Shown piece by piece: positions 1 to 8,379 of a DNA stretch of 64,000 bases. The notes under the pieces are model-generated. The model ran no database searches. It was not told where the DNA came from and was given only the letters and a program-made list of their open reading frames with translations. The translations under genes were made by a program, and so were the position numbers. This DNA is from an uncultured Lachnospiraceae bacterium (GTDB lineage Bacteria > Bacillota > Clostridia > Lachnospirales > Lachnospiraceae). Position 1 is the stretch's first letter, and each line of letters opens with the position of its first letter. The DNA lies in assembly GCA_934309145.1 (NCBI GenBank), contig CAKRCW010000003.1, positions 1-64,000 on the forward strand, given 5' to 3'.

Positions 1-90
1 GGAATATAAACCGGCTGCCATATCAATAACCCACCCGTGACTGGGAATATGCCCGTGATTAATTTGCGGAAACAATATTATTTATCCATG

Positions 91-119
91 TTTACTTTAG
101 CACTTTGACGTGGTATACT
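91..119 (+). promoter_or_regulatory. Probable sigma-A promoter of tyrA
   Basis: A TTTACT box at 91-96 and a TATACT box at 114-119 are separated by 17 bp, about 50 bases before the tyrA start. The -10 is good and the -35 weak. Bases 1-90 show nothing certain; they could contain the 3' end of a gene that begins outside the window. Confidence 0.5.
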
Positions 120-171
120 GTGTCTCAAGAAAGAGATAACACTAATCTATCTACAGAAAAGAGGTTTATAT

Positions 172-1014
172 ATGACAGTTGGAATAGTTGGTCTCGGACT
201 GATAGGCGGTTCATTTGCGAAGGCCTACAGCGACAATGACGAGCACAAGGTTTTAGGCTATGATATAAATGAGGACGTTATGAGGTCCGCTTATGACGGC
301 AAGAATATTGACGGCAAACTTACTAAGGACAATATCGGACAGTGTGATTTGATTCTCGTAGCACTCTATCCTAAGGCATCTGTTGAATATATATCAGAGA
401 TGGCATCATATATTGATTCACGCACTATGGTTATTGATTGCTGTGGTATTAAGCAGTATGTGTGTGACAACTGCTACAAGATTGCACATGAATATGGTTT
501 TACATTCGTAGGAGGACATCCTATGGCAGGCAGACATTTCTCAGGCTTTGATTACAGTACCAAAACCATGTACAATGGTGCTTCCATGGTTTTAGTTCCA
601 GAAAGTCCAGGTGACACTCAGGCTATTGAGCGTGCCAAGAAGCTTCTGTCACCTATTCATTTTGGCAAATTCACTATCTGTGATGCAGACAGGCATGATG
701 CGATGATAGCATTTACATCTCAGATGGCTCATGTAGTATCTAATGCATATGTGAAAAGCCCTACAGCCAAGAATCATGACGGATTTTCAGCGGGAAGCTA
801 CAAGGACTTGACAAGAGTCGCATGGCTTAACGAAACAATGTGGACAGAGCTTTTTCTTGAGAATAAAGAGCACCTTATAACAGAGCTTGATTACTTCATA
901 AACGCCGTCACAAAATACAGAGATGCACTTGTAAATGATGATGCAGCAACCTTAAAACAGCTTTTGGCAGATGGCAAGAAATGTAAGGAAGATATAGACG
1001 GAATCAATAATTAA
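172..1014 (+). CDS. tyrA: Prephenate dehydrogenase
   Basis: This enzyme oxidatively decarboxylates prephenate to 4-hydroxyphenylpyruvate in tyrosine biosynthesis, in the cytosol. The N-terminal dinucleotide-binding motif GLGLIGGS (residues 7-14) and the HPMAG motif (from His116) are the family signatures, and 280 aa is the length of a monofunctional TyrA without an ACT or chorismate mutase domain. AGAGG lies 7 nt before the ATG. It appears to be transcribed alone; the other shikimate-pathway gene in the window, aroD, is 57 kb away. Alternative: arogenate dehydrogenase specificity, which cannot be told apart by eye. Confidence 0.93.
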   Translation: MTVGIVGLGLIGGSFAKAYSDNDEHKVLGYDINEDVMRSAYDGKNIDGKLTKDNIGQCDLILVALYPKASVEYISEMASYIDSRTMVIDCCGIKQYVCDNCYKIAHEYGFTFVGGHPMAGRHFSGFDYSTKTMYNGASMVLVPESPGDTQAIERAKKLLSPIHFGKFTICDADRHDAMIAFTSQMAHVVSNAYVKSPTAKNHDGFSAGSYKDLTRVAWLNETMWTELFLENKEHLITELDYFINAVTKYRDALVNDDAATLKQLLADGKKCKEDIDGINN

Positions 1015-1095
1015 ATCCTTAATATCAAAAAAATTAATAATTATCAATATTTTACAAAACTTTTATTTCATATTTCTATATTATATGATATTATG

Positions 1096-1137
1096 AAAGC
1101 AGACTTACAGGACTAAAACTGCGAGCCTGCTTTTTTA
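1096..1137 (+). terminator. Possible tyrA terminator
   Basis: AAAGCAG at 1096-1102 can pair with CTGCTTT at 1127-1133 and is followed by a T run. The loop is long, so this is a weak call. Confidence 0.35.
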
Positions 1138-1199
1138 TTTGTGTATTAATTAGGGGGGCTTTTCTGTAAGATTTTATGAGAAAGAGAGGGTACAATTTT

Positions 1200-1715
1200 A
1201 TGAATTGTCCAAATTGTGGTGCAGATTTACCAGAAGGAACTCAATTTTGTTCTATCTGTCAGCAGCCTATAGTTGGTTCGACAGGAGCTTCTGTAAATAA
1301 TCAGCTTTTCAACACAGCACCTGCTTATGATGTAGCACCTAAGAAAAAGACACCTGTTGTCGGAATAGTAATCGGAGTTATTGCAGCTTTAGCAATCGCT
1401 TTTGTTTTAGTATTCTTTGTATTAGGTGCAAAGTACAACGGAACTTATATGCTTGAATCTATGTCATATGGTGGCATAACAATGACAGCTTCAGACCTTG
1501 GTATGGAGGATATCGGTCTTAAGGTTTCATTTGGTAAGTGTGAGTTCGTTGGTGGTGAAGCATTAGGACTTGATGAATATGGCAAGTCTAAGATTAAGTT
1601 CACAAGTGATTCTGTTACTATCACGGACAGTGATGGAACTGAGGCAACTGGTGACTTTGATGGTTCATCCTTCACTCTTGAAATCGATGATGTAGAGATG
1701 ACATTCTCAAAGTAA
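1200..1715 (+). CDS. Zinc-ribbon, single-pass membrane protein of unknown function
   Basis: The protein opens with a CxxC...CxxC zinc ribbon (MNCPNCGADLPEG, then FCSICQ), followed by one hydrophobic helix at about residues 53-75 and a C-terminal domain of about 90 residues that looks beta-rich and lipocalin-like (short alternating strands, KVSFGKCEF, SVTITDSDG). This order suggests a cytosolic ribbon and an external C-terminal domain. I chose the ATG at 1200 because GAGAGGG sits about 9 nt upstream; an in-frame ATG at 1176 would add 8 residues but lacks a ribosome binding site. It precedes a convergent group of zinc-ribbon membrane proteins, so the cluster may share a function, perhaps envelope sensing. 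No specific function is assigned. Confidence 0.8.
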   Translation: MNCPNCGADLPEGTQFCSICQQPIVGSTGASVNNQLFNTAPAYDVAPKKKTPVVGIVIGVIAALAIAFVLVFFVLGAKYNGTYMLESMSYGGITMTASDLGMEDIGLKVSFGKCEFVGGEALGLDEYGKSKIKFTSDSVTITDSDGTEATGDFDGSSFTLEIDDVEMTFSK

Positions 1716-1721
1716 TTAACA

Positions 1722-1761
1722 ACAAAAAACCGAGCCGTTATATGACGGTTCGGTTTTTTAT
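1722..1761. terminator. Bidirectional terminator between convergent genes
   Basis: A long stem (AAAACCGAGCCGT against ACGGTTCGGTTTT with one G-T pair) is flanked by A and T runs, so it can serve the + gene ending at 1715 and the - gene ending at 1771. Confidence 0.85.
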
Positions 1762-1770
1762 TGCATATAT

Positions 1771-2382
1771 TTATTTGACTTTGACAAAGCAGCTTATTAT
1801 TCCCGCTATCAGCCCTGCTGCTAAGATATATGCTCCAGCCATTATTCCACTTAATACCTTTGACACATTTACGACTACCCCGCCATCGCTGTAATACTTA
1901 TCAAGCACCACTTTAATCCACTCTATTACATTGCCAAGGTCAACAAACATTATAGTCACCATAGCAATAACTACAAAGCAAGGTATAAGCTTTAGTGCCG
2001 GTATTTTCACAAATGACAATATGAACATCGCAATTATTCCTATTATTATTCCGTATGGAACCCCTGTCCATGGTGCTGATATAAGTCCAACATTTTTGCA
2101 TACCTTAATCAGGTTATACTGAATGTCCACATTTTCCTCAAATACTGAAAAATCAATTATCGGAATTAACAGACCGATCAACAGAAGAACCGATGATATT
2201 ATACCCAATATTGCACTTGGATTAAATATCCTTTTTATGAAACCTCTATTTCCGCCTGAAACAGGCTGGTATGTCTGGTTATATGTCTGGTTATAGGTTT
2301 GATTATACGTCTGGTTATACATCTGATTATATGTGTAATCATAAGCACTATTTTGATTATTATTCTGATTCCAGTTGTCCAT
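1771..2382 (-). CDS. Tyr/Asn/Gln-rich tailed membrane protein, unknown function
   Basis: The N-terminal 45 residues are a low-complexity tract of repeated YNQT units, followed by four hydrophobic segments (beginning near PSAILGIISSVLLLIGLLIP). The start at 2382 is preferred over a longer frame because GGAGG lies 5 nt upstream; that site lies just downstream of the preceding gene's stop at 2396. The tail resembles the Gly/Tyr/Gln-rich tails of small membrane proteins in which a ribbon or tail is joined to a four-helix unit, as in its two upstream neighbours. It is the last gene of the - strand group 3046-1771. Function unknown; there is no enzymatic motif. Confidence 0.75.
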   Translation of the reverse strand: MDNWNQNNNQNSAYDYTYNQMYNQTYNQTYNQTYNQTYQPVSGGNRGFIKRIFNPSAILGIISSVLLLIGLLIPIIDFSVFEENVDIQYNLIKVCKNVGLISAPWTGVPYGIIIGIIAMFILSFVKIPALKLIPCFVVIAMVTIMFVDLGNVIEWIKVVLDKYYSDGGVVVNVSKVLSGIMAGAYILAAGLIAGIISCFVKVK

Positions 2383-2395
2383 CTCGTCCTCCAGC

Positions 2396-3046
2396 CTATT
2401 GCTCACTCTTCGCATTTGCCTTATCCATAACTATCGACAAGATATATACTATAACACCTATAATGCACATAGTCTTGCCAGCTCCACCTTCAACGTGGCT
2501 GTTCTTAAATACATTTTTATAAGCACCATTTGTCATAACCATAATAAATGCTGCAGTCGCAAATACAACAGGAATAAGTCTTAACAAATAATTATCTGCA
2601 TATGGTCTTAACAGTCTTATATTTTCTCTTGCAGAAAATATAAGCATCATAATTCCTGATATTATAAATAATATTCCACAGACAATAAGTACAGGCTGCT
2701 TTAAGGCTATTACATCATTTATGTATTTTCCTGCGATATCAAACATGCTTCCCTTTATTGTCCTGCCATCCGTTTTTATTTTAAGCCAGCTGAAATATGG
2801 TGAGAGGTACATAAGCACAGCACCTATTACCGCCAGAATATTAGCATAATTAGTTACCAGCGACTTAGCATAGCCCTCAACATTAATAAATGGTCCGTCA
2901 GCCTTAAGGCGTGGCTCTTTCTTGTTAAGCTTCTTTATATCTTCCTTAGTTATATGAATTACTTCCTCATCCGGTACAAGAGCTGCACACTCATCGCAAT
3001 ACTCTCTGCCCTCAGCTATCTCTTTACCACATATCTTACATTCCAT
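2396..3046 (-). CDS. Zinc-ribbon four-helix membrane protein, unknown function
   Basis: It starts with a CxxC...CxxC zinc ribbon (MECKICGKEI...YCDEC), then a linker rich in Lys and Glu, then about four membrane helices from residue 63. AGGGGGA is 7 nt before the ATG. It is followed 13 bp later by another tailed membrane protein with the same helical layout, and the gene upstream also has the ribbon-plus-helices plan, so the three look like diverged paralogues. I infer a membrane protein of the zinc-ribbon group common in Clostridia; no substrate or partner can be named. Confidence 0.75.
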   Translation of the reverse strand: MECKICGKEIAEGREYCDECAALVPDEEVIHITKEDIKKLNKKEPRLKADGPFINVEGYAKSLVTNYANILAVIGAVLMYLSPYFSWLKIKTDGRTIKGSMFDIAGKYINDVIALKQPVLIVCGILFIISGIMMLIFSARENIRLLRPYADNYLLRLIPVVFATAAFIMVMTNGAYKNVFKNSHVEGGAGKTMCIIGVIVYILSIVMDKANAKSEQ

Positions 3047-3065
3047 AGCTATATCCCCCTGATAT

Positions 3066-3102
3066 TAAAAAGGTGAAGCGACATACATCACTCCACCTTA
3101 TA
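3066..3102 (-). terminator. Terminator after the GGYQQPM-repeat gene
   Basis: On the - strand, AAGGTGGAGTGA pairs with TCGCTTCACCTT (two G-T pairs) and is followed by TTTTT. It separates the repeat-protein gene from the next zinc-ribbon gene. Confidence 0.8.
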
Positions 3103-3125
3103 ATAGCATACTTTAATAAAAATGT

Positions 3126-4037
3126 TTACATATATCTTTTGTTGCCTACATTAATGTTAAGCATAGCAAGAATTCTTGGTACTGCTGCACCTGCAATTCC
3201 AAGGAAGCCTATGATAGGTCCAACACCATGGTTACAATAACCCTTAACGCCATCATACCAATCCTTATACATCTTAAGTGTATCCTTAAAATCCTTCATA
3301 TTACCATCCATGCCATTTGTTGCTGCAAGAATAACGAAAAGCAAAGCAACTGCAACAATAATAAGGTCAACATAAGGAACCATCTGCATCTTATACTTGA
3401 TATTAGCAAGTGCTGGTATGTAGTCTGCTATCTCCCATACCACAAGAACAATTGCAAGAACAAAGAACATGATTGCAAAGAATGCATATATACCTATGTC
3501 TCCATCACCTGCAAGCTTAAACATATTAGCTGTTTCTTTCTCTGAATCTCCATCAAACTTAACCTTAAACGCAAACCAGCTAAAGAATGGTGCTATAAAT
3601 AACAATAATGCACCTACAAGACGTATAATCATCATAACGTCAGTCTTAAGTGTTGCAAGGAAAGCATTAAAGCCGCCACCCATTGGCTGCTGGTATCCAC
3701 CCATTGGCTGCTGGTATCCACCCATTGGCTGCTGATATCCGCCCATTGGCTGCTGATATCCGCCCATTGGCTGCTGATATCCACCCATTGGCTGCTGGTA
3801 TCCACCCATCTGCTGCTGTGGCTGCTGGTATCCGCCCATCTGCTGCTGTGGCTGCTGGTATCCACCCATCTGCTGCTGTGGCTGCTGATATCCGCCCATC
3901 TGCTGCTGTGGTTGCTGATATCCTCCCATTGGCTGTACTGGCTGCTGATATCCACCCGCCTGCTGAACCGGATTACCACAATTTGGACATGTATTCTGTC
4001 CAACCGGAATCATGGTTCCACATACTGAACAATTCAT
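3126..4037 (-). CDS. Zinc-ribbon membrane protein with a GGYQQPM repeat tract
   Basis: The order is an N-terminal CxxC...CxxC zinc ribbon (residues 3-21), a tract of about 12 copies of GGYQQPM/GGYQQPQQQM (residues about 28-120), then about four membrane helices and a short C-terminus. The proline/glutamine/glycine/tyrosine tail is the type of flexible, possibly phase-separating linker seen in many bacterial membrane proteins. The underlying DNA is a near-perfect tandem repeat and should vary in copy number between strains. AGGAGG precedes the start codon. Its four-helix part resembles the two genes downstream. Function unknown. Confidence 0.8.
   Translation of the reverse strand: MNCSVCGTMIPVGQNTCPNCGNPVQQAGGYQQPVQPMGGYQQPQQQMGGYQQPQQQMGGYQQPQQQMGGYQQPQQQMGGYQQPMGGYQQPMGGYQQPMGGYQQPMGGYQQPMGGYQQPMGGGFNAFLATLKTDVMMIIRLVGALLLFIAPFFSWFAFKVKFDGDSEKETANMFKLAGDGDIGIYAFFAIMFFVLAIVLVVWEIADYIPALANIKYKMQMVPYVDLIIVAVALLFVILAATNGMDGNMKDFKDTLKMYKDWYDGVKGYCNHGVGPIIGFLGIAGAAVPRILAMLNINVGNKRYM
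3676..3960 (-). repeat. Tandem coding repeat (21- and 30-bp units) encoding GGYQQPM
   Basis: Six 21-bp units encoding GGYQQPM are followed upstream in the gene by four or five 30-bp units encoding GGYQQPQQQM. The units are nearly identical at DNA level, which implies recent expansion or gene conversion. Confidence 0.9.
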
Positions 4038-4101
4038 AAAAAATCCTCCTACTCATATATTTACAAAATATTCTCTCACGCTCTTATAAAGCTGTGCATA
4101 A

Positions 4102-4150
4102 GAAAAATATAGCATAAACACCCCTGTTATTCAAGATGTTTATGCTATAT
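4102..4150 (-). terminator. Terminator of the histidine phosphatase gene
   Basis: ATATAGCATAAACA (4107-4120) pairs with TGTTTATGCTATAT (4137-4150); on the - strand the stem is followed by TTTTTC. Confidence 0.75.
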
Positions 4151-4178
4151 CCATTTTAATATTACAACAATTTTACAA

Positions 4179-4709
4179 TTAAAGCTCATACTCCAAAACT
4201 TTACAATTATCAAGATTAAATTCAAAGAATTTGTCATTAGACAAGCTGTTAAAATTAGAGTTAATAACCCGGCATACACCACCATGACTGATAACCATAA
4301 CTGATTTATCCTTGTACTTCTCCTTTATGTCATCTAAGAAATTATAAACCCTCTGAACGACCTTAAGCCACGACTCACCCTCAGGATATATATGTCCAAA
4401 CTGCACCCAGTCCTCCATAAAGCCAGGTGTACCCTCGTATGTTCCGTCTATTACTCCGTAATCCCGTTCTGCTAATCTCTCATCAACCTCTACAGGAACA
4501 CCGAGAACCTCCGCAACTATATCAGCTGTAGTCTTTGCACGAATCAGGGGAGATGACAGTATTATATCCACCTGTTTTCCCTTCATGCAGTCTGCAAGCA
4601 CCCTCGCCTGCTCAATTCCCTTATCAGTCAGCTTAACATTCGACCTGCCACATATTCTGGTCTCTATATTATATTGTGTCTGTCCATGTCGTGTCACATA
4701 TAACTTCAT
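4179..4709 (-). CDS. Histidine phosphatase family protein (phosphoglycerate mutase-like)
   Basis: The RHGQT motif at residues 7-11 contains the catalytic histidine, and the second catalytic histidine is in ISHGG near residue 142. The 176-aa length fits small cytosolic phosphatases such as the CobC/GpmB/PhoE group. Start 4709 is chosen because AGAGG lies 5 nt before it; a start at 4727 has no ribosome binding site. The substrate could be alpha-ribazole phosphate, a sugar phosphate or a phosphoglycerate; no cobalamin genes are nearby to support CobC. It is flanked by terminators and seems monocistronic. Confidence 0.88.
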   Translation of the reverse strand: MKLYVTRHGQTQYNIETRICGRSNVKLTDKGIEQARVLADCMKGKQVDIILSSPLIRAKTTADIVAEVLGVPVEVDERLAERDYGVIDGTYEGTPGFMEDWVQFGHIYPEGESWLKVVQRVYNFLDDIKEKYKDKSVMVISHGGVCRVINSNFNSLSNDKFFEFNLDNCKVLEYEL

Positions 4710-4830
4710 AAACACCTCTAAAAACATTATATAATACTTATATTAATTAACCTTTAAATCCCGATTATGATAGCATATTAATCATTCTTTTACAAGAATG
4801 GTTTGAAATGATATATTTTTCTTTGATAAA

Positions 4831-5784
4831 TTAAGTTTTTTTCATATTTTCGATATTATTGAAAGTCAGAAGGAGCATTAGGTATTTTTTCTCATACGAA
4901 AAATCCCATACAAGAGCCCTATGAAGCAGCACTCTTATATCTCCCTCCTCTATGTGTGCATCTATCCAATGCTCCATATCATCACTTCCGGCTACCGTGA
5001 TTTCATTTCCGAGAGGCAGCTTATACTCATTCTCATCATTAATCAATCTGCAAATGTTATCAATCTGATATGTCTTATATCCACTCATTTCATTTAATTC
5101 ATACCCGACTATTATCTGATGTTTTGTCATTTTGCAGATGGCTCTCATCATATAATCCACCGCAATCTTATTTGTGCCCTGTATAACTGGATATAGCTCG
5201 TCATACCTTCCATACATATGTGCCAGCACTGCAAATCTTACACTTAACTGGCTTGCAACTCCAACCACAACACTATAATCAAATTTGGGCAAGCTGCTAT
5301 AATCAATGACTTGATTGCCAAGTATCAGCTCATTTATAAATGACTCTATCTCATCAAGAGGTGCTTTATCCTTAAGCAGTGCCTCATACATGAGATAATC
5401 ATCATTGCCAACCTCCCAAAAATGCATATCGGTACAGGTACAGGAAATCTCACTTAAACCAAAACGCCGCCTTGCACTTTTTATCTTCTCCACATCGTTA
5501 TCAACCAAAACAAGATGAAAATATTTTGAAAGCTTAACTATATCTATATCGTTACAGCCGCCTGCCCCGATAATTGCAAGAACAGGCTTAGCATTTTCAT
5601 CAACCATGTTATCTATATTATATGTCTCATAAAGACGCAGTTTCTCCTCCTTGCGCAAACGCTTCATAATATAGTCATGCTCTATGCTTTCTATTATATA
5701 GTCTGTGACATTATTTCTGTACTCTGTCCAGCTATCATATAATTCATCTGTATTCTCTGTAAGAATTATCTCCTCATAATTCAT
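4831..5784 (-). CDS. Conserved hypothetical protein, possible Rossmann-fold
   Basis: A central segment, VLAIIGAGGCNDIDIVKLS, is followed by FHLVLVDNDVEKIKSA, which is the glycine-rich loop and acidic strand end of an S-adenosylmethionine-dependent methyltransferase-like Rossmann fold. I see no clear catalytic motif. The start at 5784 has GGAGG 5 nt upstream. A longer open frame reaches 5901 but runs through the tRNA-Lys gene and is rejected. Lengths and motifs do not match a family I can name; a methyltransferase-like role is inference only. Confidence 0.7.
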   Translation of the reverse strand: MNYEEIILTENTDELYDSWTEYRNNVTDYIIESIEHDYIMKRLRKEEKLRLYETYNIDNMVDENAKPVLAIIGAGGCNDIDIVKLSKYFHLVLVDNDVEKIKSARRRFGLSEISCTCTDMHFWEVGNDDYLMYEALLKDKAPLDEIESFINELILGNQVIDYSSLPKFDYSVVVGVASQLSVRFAVLAHMYGRYDELYPVIQGTNKIAVDYMMRAICKMTKHQIIVGYELNEMSGYKTYQIDNICRLINDENEYKLPLGNEITVAGSDDMEHWIDAHIEEGDIRVLLHRALVWDFSYEKKYLMLLLTFNNIENMKKT

Positions 5785-5871
5785 AAATACCTCCAAATGC
5801 ACCAGGTAAATGGTATCAAAAAAACACCGACCCCGCAGCTGATACGTCTGCAAAACCGATGCTTTTACGAG

Positions 5872-5944
5872 TGGGCCGCCGGGGGCTCGAACCCCGCACA
5901 CCCTGATTAAGAGTCAGGTGCTCTACCAAATGAGCTAGCGGCCC
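5872..5944 (-). tRNA. tRNA-Lys (CTT anticodon)
   Basis: The acceptor stem GGGCCGC/GCGGCCC, the D arm, the anticodon stem CCTGA/TCAGG with loop CTCTTAA, and the T stem CGGGG/CCCCG all form. CCA is not encoded. Confidence 0.95.
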
Positions 5945-5988
5945 GTATCTAATTGTGAATGTTCTGTGTTTCCTTGAGAACAAAAAGA

Positions 5989-6017
5989 ATTATAATATAT
6001 CATTCATATAAATGCAA
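5989..6017 (-). promoter_or_regulatory. Promoter of tRNA-Lys
   Basis: On the - strand, TTGCAT and a perfect TATAAT are 17 bp apart, about 45 bases before the tRNA. The rest of 5945-6197 is AT-rich with no other feature I can support. Confidence 0.6.
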
Positions 6018-6197
6018 GCATTTTTTTTACATTTTTCGATTTTTTATTTTATTAACCGAACATCCCCTATTTAGGGTGCATTTCACCACGCAGAGATTAT
6101 TATATAAAGTTCTTGCACATTTATTTATCCCCCGTTTGCTGTAAATATATGCATTAAGTTTATTTTTTAATTTACATTTTCCCATAAATATTTCCGA

Positions 6198-6242
6198 TAA
6201 ATGAGCTTATTAATTATTATATGCCATATAAGCTCATTTATT
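6198..6242 (-). terminator. trmB terminator hairpin
   Basis: AAATGAGCTTAT pairs with ATAAGCTCATTT across 6199-6240 and overlaps the trmB stop codon. The downstream T run is short. Confidence 0.6.
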
Positions 6243-6882
6243 TACACTTCGGATGACAAACCATTCTGCATATAGGATTACCCATTTCAGAAAATCTTTT
6301 CTCGTATTCTGTCATAACATTTCCCGAAGCATATTCAGAGTTATGAAGGTCATATGTTTTATTATCCAATGTCCATCCAGCCTCTTCTACCTGCTCAAGA
6401 GAAAAATCAAACAGAGGACGATTGTCAGTCTTAAATGTTACTCCACCATCCTTAGCAAGTATATTTACATATCTTGCAAGGAACTGTACTGATGTAAGTC
6501 TCCTCTTTGCATGTCTGTCCTTCGGCCACGGATCCGAGAAGTTAAGGTATATATAATCAACCTCTCCCTTATCAAACACGTTCTCTATATTCTCCGCATC
6601 CATCCTTATAAAGAGCAGATTAGGCAACTGCTCCTCATTCTGCTTCTCCACCGCTCTTACAAGCACACTTGAGAACTTCTCTATTCCTATATAATTAATA
6701 TCAGGGTTAAGCTTAGCCATATCCATTATGAACCTTCCCTTACCCATGCCTATCTCTATATTAATCGGATTGTCGTTTCCGAATTTCTCATGCCATCTGC
6801 CCTTAAGCTCAGTTTCATTTTGTACAACATATTCATTTGCAGCTATGGTTTCTCTTGAACCCTTTACATTTCTTAATCTCAT
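6238..6882 (-). CDS. trmB: tRNA (guanine-N7)-methyltransferase
   Basis: It methylates guanosine 46 of tRNA using S-adenosylmethionine. The signature motifs are present: the SAM-binding IEIGMGKGRFI (residues about 42-52), and the family motif NFSDPWPKDRHAKRRL (about residues 114-129), in which the acidic and basic residues act in catalysis and tRNA binding. The length of 214 aa is typical for bacterial TrmB. AGGAG lies 6 nt before the ATG. It stands alone between a tRNA gene and a repeat element. Confidence 0.96.
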   Translation of the reverse strand: MRLRNVKGSRETIAANEYVVQNETELKGRWHEKFGNDNPINIEIGMGKGRFIMDMAKLNPDINYIGIEKFSSVLVRAVEKQNEEQLPNLLFIRMDAENIENVFDKGEVDYIYLNFSDPWPKDRHAKRRLTSVQFLARYVNILAKDGGVTFKTDNRPLFDFSLEQVEEAGWTLDNKTYDLHNSEYASGNVMTEYEKRFSEMGNPICRMVCHPKCK

Positions 6883-6999
6883 GTCAAACTCCTACTCCTA
6901 TATATAATATCTTATTAAGGACTTTTCTTATTATAATGTATATGAAGGTATAATAACATTTTAATTATTTATTGGCTATATGTTTTGGTAAAGTATTTT

Positions 7000-7118
7000 T
7001 GTCGGGCGGGGGTGCTGCTTAAGGCGGGGGGACAGTAAGTTCCAAGCCGGGACATTTGCGACCGCCAGTGCTTAACGAATGCTCTGCATGAGTTTAGCAC
7101 TGCTGCGAATCTTAACTT
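7000..7118 (+). repeat. GC-rich structured intergenic repeat element, copy 1
   Basis: A GC-rich island in AT-rich DNA. Its core shares GACATTTGCGAC and a following three-helix hairpin with the centre of the palindromic element at 61 kb. In this copy the hairpin is 7066-7102: CAGTGCT/AGCACTG, AAC/GTT and ATGC/GCAT with a tandem GA/GA internal loop and a TCT loop. Sequence upstream of the core (about 7010-7050) also aligns weakly to the 61-kb copy. The long inverted arms are not recognisable here. Nature (mobile DNA or RNA) unknown. Confidence 0.6.
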
Positions 7119-7191
7119 TTTCATTTTCTCACTTGTGTTTTTACTTATTATATAGGATAATATATTGATAGGATTTTTTTAGGAGGACAGT

Positions 7192-8325
7192 ATGGAAGAT
7201 AAACCAAAGAATAACATAGAGATTATTCAGGCAGCAAACAAAGAGATGCTTGACTACTTTAATTCTACTTTCCTGCATGATCTTGAAAAAATACAAGAAC
7301 TCAAAACTCAGGCATTTGAGATAGATATTAAAATAGATGAGCTTGAGAAAACCAGAGACATCTATGCTTTCAAAACTAATTCCAAGAAAAGTGTATTTAC
7401 ACCTATTATCACTGACGGAACTGAACAGGAGCGCAGCAAAATAATTGACAATCAGGTTCACGACCTTTTGGATGTCAAGCAGACCTTGAACTCTAAGATA
7501 CACAGTATGGAGAGCTCGCTCGCTGTCTTAAAGCACAGATTGTCTATTTTATCAGATGCAGAGGAAGCAATAACAAAGGTTTCTGAAACCTATGTTGAAC
7601 CAGAGATAGCATCAGCAGAGGACAACCTTGATGGCTTTGAATTTATAGAGGAGCCATCAAAGTCTGAGGTTAATTCCCATGGCTGCAATATACTTATGCA
7701 GGATGCATTTGATAAAGCTTATTTGACAACACTCATTGAAAAGAATGTGAAGGACAACCTCGTAGGAATGCAGCATAAGATGGATATGCTCTCATACCTG
7801 CTTTCAACCGATATAGGAAGAGCCAAACTGATTCTTCAGGAGCTTAATTTAAGCTCACGCAAGACCTTGGATTCTCTTGATGATATATGTGACAGACTTG
7901 GTTACAGCTTTGATTCAGACAAGACTATATGGGAATGCATCGATGACTTCCTTATGTCAATGCGTGAAGCACATCCTGAGGTTATTATAGACTCATCTAC
8001 AGAATGTGCTGACTATGATGTGAACCTTCATCCTGTATTTATAATCAACTTCTTCAAGCTTGCCAATATATTCTTTGACAATATATTTAAGCACGCAAAT
8101 GCTAACAGCATTGAATTCCGTGTAAGCTTAACGCCGAATAAGCTTGAGGCAATAATTAAAGATAACGGAACTGGAATTAATCCTGATTATTTAAGTGAAA
8201 GTCCTTGGTACAGCAATTTGCACAAGGCACACGAGATTATATATCTGCTCGACGGAAGCCTTGATATCACAGGCGATGTTGTATCAGGTACACAGGTGAA
8301 GTTCAGCTTCCCTATACATTTATAA
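7192..8325 (+). CDS. Cytosolic histidine-kinase-like protein (HATPase_c)
   Basis: The first 150 residues look like coiled coil without a membrane segment. They are followed by a segment around MQHKMDMLSYLL that may be the dimerisation/histidine region, and a C-terminal GHKL ATPase domain with an N box (FFDNIFKHANANS), a G1 box (IKDNGTGI) and a final strand VSGTQVKFSF. This plan recalls DegS-type soluble kinases, but the usual HD pair after the phospho-acceptor histidine is not present. No response regulator is adjacent; argS follows 54 bp downstream. AGGAGG lies 5 nt before the start. Partner and signal unknown. Confidence 0.75.
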   Translation: MEDKPKNNIEIIQAANKEMLDYFNSTFLHDLEKIQELKTQAFEIDIKIDELEKTRDIYAFKTNSKKSVFTPIITDGTEQERSKIIDNQVHDLLDVKQTLNSKIHSMESSLAVLKHRLSILSDAEEAITKVSETYVEPEIASAEDNLDGFEFIEEPSKSEVNSHGCNILMQDAFDKAYLTTLIEKNVKDNLVGMQHKMDMLSYLLSTDIGRAKLILQELNLSSRKTLDSLDDICDRLGYSFDSDKTIWECIDDFLMSMREAHPEVIIDSSTECADYDVNLHPVFIINFFKLANIFFDNIFKHANANSIEFRVSLTPNKLEAIIKDNGTGINPDYLSESPWYSNLHKAHEIIYLLDGSLDITGDVVSGTQVKFSFPIHL

Positions 8326-8379
8326 TTGCTTTATTTGTATATAACTTTTTAATATAAATTATTTCTATATGGAGGAGCC

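Noticed and set aside
3632..4003. Ser/Asp/Gln-rich ORF in the alternative frame of the GGYQQPM repeats
   Set aside because: It is a by-product of the tandem DNA repeat and has no ribosome binding site.
5785..5901. N-terminal extension of the 4831-5784 gene through the tRNA-Lys gene
   Set aside because: It would be translated from tRNA sequence, and a strong GGAGG start exists at 5784.
8326..8379. T-box leader upstream of argS (and similarly upstream of serS)
   Set aside because: The gaps are about 50 bp, too short, and contain no T-box sequence.
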